Origin: Chloroflexota bacterium
GTDB lineage: Bacteria; Chloroflexota; Dehalococcoidia; JACPQK01
Assembly: GCA_016190535.1 (NCBI GenBank)
Contig: JACPQK010000153.1
Span: forward strand, 1-7,046
Direction of reading: 5' to 3'
Length of the DNA: 7,046 nt
Within the stretch, counting starts at the first letter, position 1. Every line of letters begins with the position of its first letter. The notes below the pieces were generated by a model, which made no database searches, was not told the DNA's origin, and worked only from the letters and a program-made list of their open reading frames with translations. Made by a program: the position numbers and the translations under genes. This document shows, piece by piece, positions 5,044 through 7,046 of this stretch.

Positions 5044-5478
5044 ATGGCCCTCCGCCCCATCGGCCGGGTGCGCAGCCCTTTAGGCTCCCATGAGCACAGG
5101 CGCGACTACAGCCAGGTGACCGCCGAGATCATCGTGGAGCCGGAGTACACTCCCGCCCTGGAGGGCATCGAGCGCCACAGCCATATCGTGGTCCTCTTCT
5201 GGTTCACCGGGATCGCGGAGTCCGAGCGCTACGTGCTCCAGTTCCCCGCGGAGCGCCGCAAGCCCGACCTGCCGGCGGGCATCTTCGGCACCCGCGCCCC
5301 TACCCGCCCCAACCCCATTGGCCTGACCACGGTGCACCTGCTGGGGCGGGAGGGGAACGTGCTGCGGGTGTCCGGCTTGGACGCCGCCGACGGCACGCCC
5401 GTGCTCGACCTCAAGCCCTACTCCCACTGGGACTTCCACCCCGACGCCACATTTCCCAATCGGGGGCACGAGCACTAG
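5044..5478 (+). CDS. trmO: TsaA/TrmO-like tRNA (adenine-N6) methyltransferase
   Basis: This protein of 144 residues has the TsaA/TrmO beta-barrel fold. Members methylate N6 of t6A37 in certain tRNAs using S-adenosylmethionine. The N-terminus reads MALRPIGRVRSPLGSHEH. Conserved motifs are GIFGTRAPTRPNPIGL (GTR near residues 82-84, RPNPIG at 88-93) and GLDAADGTPVLDLKPY (DGTPVLDLKPY at 116-126). The start is uncertain. ATG 5044 matches the family start but has no SD. A GTG at 4996 has GAGAGG 8 nt upstream and overlaps argG by 11 nt, but the 16 added residues would be mostly encoded by the palindrome at 5012-5039. The gene has no known role in arginine synthesis and probably travels with the operon. 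The C-terminal extension of larger TrmO proteins, as in E. coli, is absent, so this is the short single-domain form. Confidence 0.88.
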   Translation: MALRPIGRVRSPLGSHEHRRDYSQVTAEIIVEPEYTPALEGIERHSHIVVLFWFTGIAESERYVLQFPAERRKPDLPAGIFGTRAPTRPNPIGLTTVHLLGREGNVLRVSGLDAADGTPVLDLKPYSHWDFHPDATFPNRGHEH

Positions 5479-5571
5479 AATGGTCGCCGTGGGTTGCCTC
5501 CGAGTATCCTCACTACCCCGCACTGAAGTGCGAAGCACCCATGCCCCCGACTTCAGTTGTGAGCGCCCAAC
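5479..5571. other. Non-coding spacer with small inverted repeats
   Basis: No credible gene lies between trmO and the cloverleaf element. CGCAC-TGAA-GTGCG (5519-5532) can form a 5-bp hairpin. Alternatively ACTGAAGT (5522-5529) can pair with ACTTCAGT (5550-5557). Neither is followed by a T-run, so a terminator is not supported. This may be the degraded edge of a repeat. Confidence 0.4.
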
Positions 5572-5670
5572 GTGTCATTCTGAGTCCGCTCCAGGCGGAC
5601 GAAGAATCCGAAGCTCGGGGACGGATTCTTCGGTAGTCCCGACAAGGTGGGGACTCCCTCAGAATGACAC
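5572..5670. repeat. 99-bp cloverleaf inverted-repeat element (MITE/REP-like)
   Basis: Perfect 13-bp terminal inverted repeats, GTGTCATTCTGAG (5572-5584) and CTCAGAATGACAC (5658-5670), enclose three consecutive hairpins. The first is GTCCGC/GCGGAC (5584-5589, 5595-5600). The second is an 11-bp stem CGAAGAATCCG/CGGATTCTTCG (5600-5610, 5622-5632). The third is AGTCCC/GGGACT (5635-5640, 5650-5655). The whole can fold as a four-way junction like a tRNA cloverleaf, although the loops do not match a tRNA. There is no coding capacity, so any movement would need a transposase in trans. The TCATTCTGAG and GAAGAATC strings resemble dispersed repeats seen in many environmental bacterial genomes (from memory, not verified). 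The right arm contains an ATG (5664) in frame with argH. Confidence 0.8.
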
Positions 5671-5687
5671 TTCACGGGGAACCGCAT

Positions 5688-7031
5688 ATGGACCCTAAGC
5701 ATTACGTAGCCTCCCTGCCCTTCGACAGGCGGCTCTACAAGCAGGACATCGCCTGCTCCATAGCCCATGCCCGCATGCTCGCTCGCCAGGGCATCATCTC
5801 CGATAAAGACGCCGAGCACATCGTCATGGGCCTGACCTCCATCCGGGAGGAGTTCGAGGCGGGCACCTTCCCCTTCCGCCCCGAGATGGAGGACATCCAC
5901 ATGGCCATCGAGGCCCGCCTCACCGAGCGCATTGGCCCGGTGGCGGGCAAGCTCCACACCGGCCGCTCCCGCAACGACCTGGTGGCTACCGACATGCGCC
6001 TCTACATCAAAGAGGCGGTGGGCAAGACTGTGTCCGCCCTCCACGACCTCCAGTCGGCCCTGCTGGAGGTGGCCGAGGCCAACCTGGACGTGGCCATCCC
6101 CGGCTATACCCACCTCCAGCGGGCGCAGCCCGTGCTCTTCTCCCACCATATGCTGGCCTACTTCGAGATGCTCCACCGGGACTGCGCCCGCTTCGGCCAG
6201 GCCGGCTCCGAGGCCGACGTCCTGCCCCTGGGCAGCGGAGCTCTTGCCGGGGTGACCTACCCCCTGGACCGGGAGTTCCTGGCCCGGGAGCTGGGCTTCT
6301 CCCGCATCTCCGACAATAGCCTGGATGCTGTCTCCGACCGGGACTTCCTCCTCTCCTACCTGGCTGCTGCCGCCACCGCCATGATGCACCTCTCCCGCCT
6401 GGCCGAGGAGCTGGTGCTCTGGTCCTCCGCCGAGTTCGGGTTCATCTCCCTGGGAGAGGAGTACACCACCGGCTCCTCCATCATGCCCCAGAAGCGCAAC
6501 CCCGACATGGCCGAGCTGGCCCGGGGCAAGACGGGCCGGGTCTATGGCCACCTGATGGGCCTGCTTACCACGATGAAGGGCCTGCCCCTGGCCTACAACC
6601 GGGACATGCAGGAGGACAAGGAGGGTGTCTTCGATACTGTGGATACCCTGCTGTCCACCCTGGGAGTCTTTGCCGGTATGGTGCGTAGCCTGAAGGTGAA
6701 CCGCGAGGCCACTTTGCGGGCGGCCTCGGACAGCCTGCTGCTGGCCACCGATGTGGCGGACTACCTGGTGGGCAAGGGCCTGCCCTTCCGCCAGGCGCAT
6801 GGGGTAGTGGCGCAGGTGACACGCTACGCCCAGGAGCAGCGCAAGGGGCTGGGGGAGCTTAGCCTGGAGGAGTACCGGCGCTTCTCCCCCCTCTTTGCCC
6901 CCGATGTGACCTCCATAACCCTGGAATCGGCGCTGGCCGCCCGCCCGGGCAAGGGCGGCACCGCCCCTGCCCGGGTGCGCGAGGCCCTGGCCCAGGCCAA
7001 GAAGCGGCTGGAGGCGTGCCGTGCTGGGTAG
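5688..7031 (+). CDS. argH: Argininosuccinate lyase with a shortened N-terminus
   Basis: This enzyme splits argininosuccinate into arginine and fumarate, the last step of the pathway. It belongs to the fumarase/aspartase superfamily. From ATG 5688 it has 447 residues. Landmarks are HTGRSRND (90-97), GYTHLQRAQP (T141-H142, the expected catalytic acid region), PLGSGALAG, the signature GSSIMPQKRNPD (from 262, with the catalytic serine) and LPLAYNRDMQEDKE. The fold and active site look complete, but the N-terminus begins MDPKHYVASLPFDRRLY. The usual arm before it (LWGGRF in most family members) is absent. GGGGA lies 7 nt upstream and supports this start. An in-frame ATG at 5664 would add MTLHGEPH but begins inside the repeat arm. 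The spacer of 209 nt from trmO holds the cloverleaf element, so argH may be uncoupled from the upstream genes. Confidence 0.95.
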   Translation: MDPKHYVASLPFDRRLYKQDIACSIAHARMLARQGIISDKDAEHIVMGLTSIREEFEAGTFPFRPEMEDIHMAIEARLTERIGPVAGKLHTGRSRNDLVATDMRLYIKEAVGKTVSALHDLQSALLEVAEANLDVAIPGYTHLQRAQPVLFSHHMLAYFEMLHRDCARFGQAGSEADVLPLGSGALAGVTYPLDREFLARELGFSRISDNSLDAVSDRDFLLSYLAAAATAMMHLSRLAEELVLWSSAEFGFISLGEEYTTGSSIMPQKRNPDMAELARGKTGRVYGHLMGLLTTMKGLPLAYNRDMQEDKEGVFDTVDTLLSTLGVFAGMVRSLKVNREATLRAASDSLLLATDVADYLVGKGLPFRQAHGVVAQVTRYAQEQRKGLGELSLEEYRRFSPLFAPDVTSITLESALAARPGKGGTAPARVREALAQAKKRLEACRAG

Positions 7032-7046
7032 GGTATGCTCACACCC

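Noticed and set aside
3660..5060. 466-residue open frame on the - strand across argG
   Set aside because: It is antisense to a clear argG, its translation is Gly/His/Leu/Val-rich with no recognisable domain, and long antisense frames are expected opposite GC-rich genes.
5572..5670. tRNA gene or tRNA-like RNA suggested by the cloverleaf fold
   Set aside because: The outer stem is 13 bp, the loops lack the conserved tRNA T-loop and D-loop sequences, there is no anticodon-arm geometry, and there is no CCA end.
5553..6800. 415-residue open frame on the - strand across argH
   Set aside because: It lies opposite conserved ArgH motifs, has a low-complexity composition, and is explained by codon bias of the sense gene.

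Overview
The window is a GC-rich bacterial arginine-biosynthesis cluster with every gene on the + strand. The order is argB (N-acetylglutamate kinase), argD (acetylornithine aminotransferase), argG (argininosuccinate synthase), a TsaA/TrmO-type tRNA-modification gene, and argH (argininosuccinate lyase). The compact argB-argD-argG-argH order, GC-biased codons, SD-poor starts and dispersed palindromic repeats suggest Chloroflexota, perhaps a Dehalococcoidia-like lineage. That is a judgement from general appearance, because no rRNA or marker gene is present.

The pathway genes are repeatedly interrupted. Left edge (1-465): the 3' part of an antitoxin and a RelE/ParE-type toxin sit directly upstream of argB. 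argB (478-1842) encodes 454 residues instead of about 255: a Cys4 motif and four 34-residue TPRs lie inside the kinase, just before a typical ArgB C-terminal tail. argD (1844-3043) follows after 1 nt. Two nucleotides past the argD stop is a decayed fragment of the argG 5' end (3046-3141). It is followed by a promoter with a perfect operator-like palindrome and a Phd/YefM-RelE toxin-antitoxin module (3202-3747). The complete argG (3786-5006) comes only after that module.

At the argG/trmO junction there is a near-perfect 28-bp palindrome (5012-5039). Between trmO and argH lies a 99-bp element (5572-5670) with 13-bp terminal inverted repeats enclosing three hairpins, a cloverleaf layout. The element ends 17 nt before the argH start at 5688, and the ArgH protein lacks the usual N-terminal LWGGRF-like arm.

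Together, argB, argD, argG and argH cover N-acetylglutamate phosphorylation, transamination to N-acetylornithine, and the final steps from citrulline to arginine. argC, argJ and argF are not in the window. The most notable signals are the intragenic insertion in argB, the argG relic pointing to gene replacement or displacement beside a toxin-antitoxin module, and the cloverleaf repeat against argH. No new defence or metabolic system can be demonstrated from this sequence.
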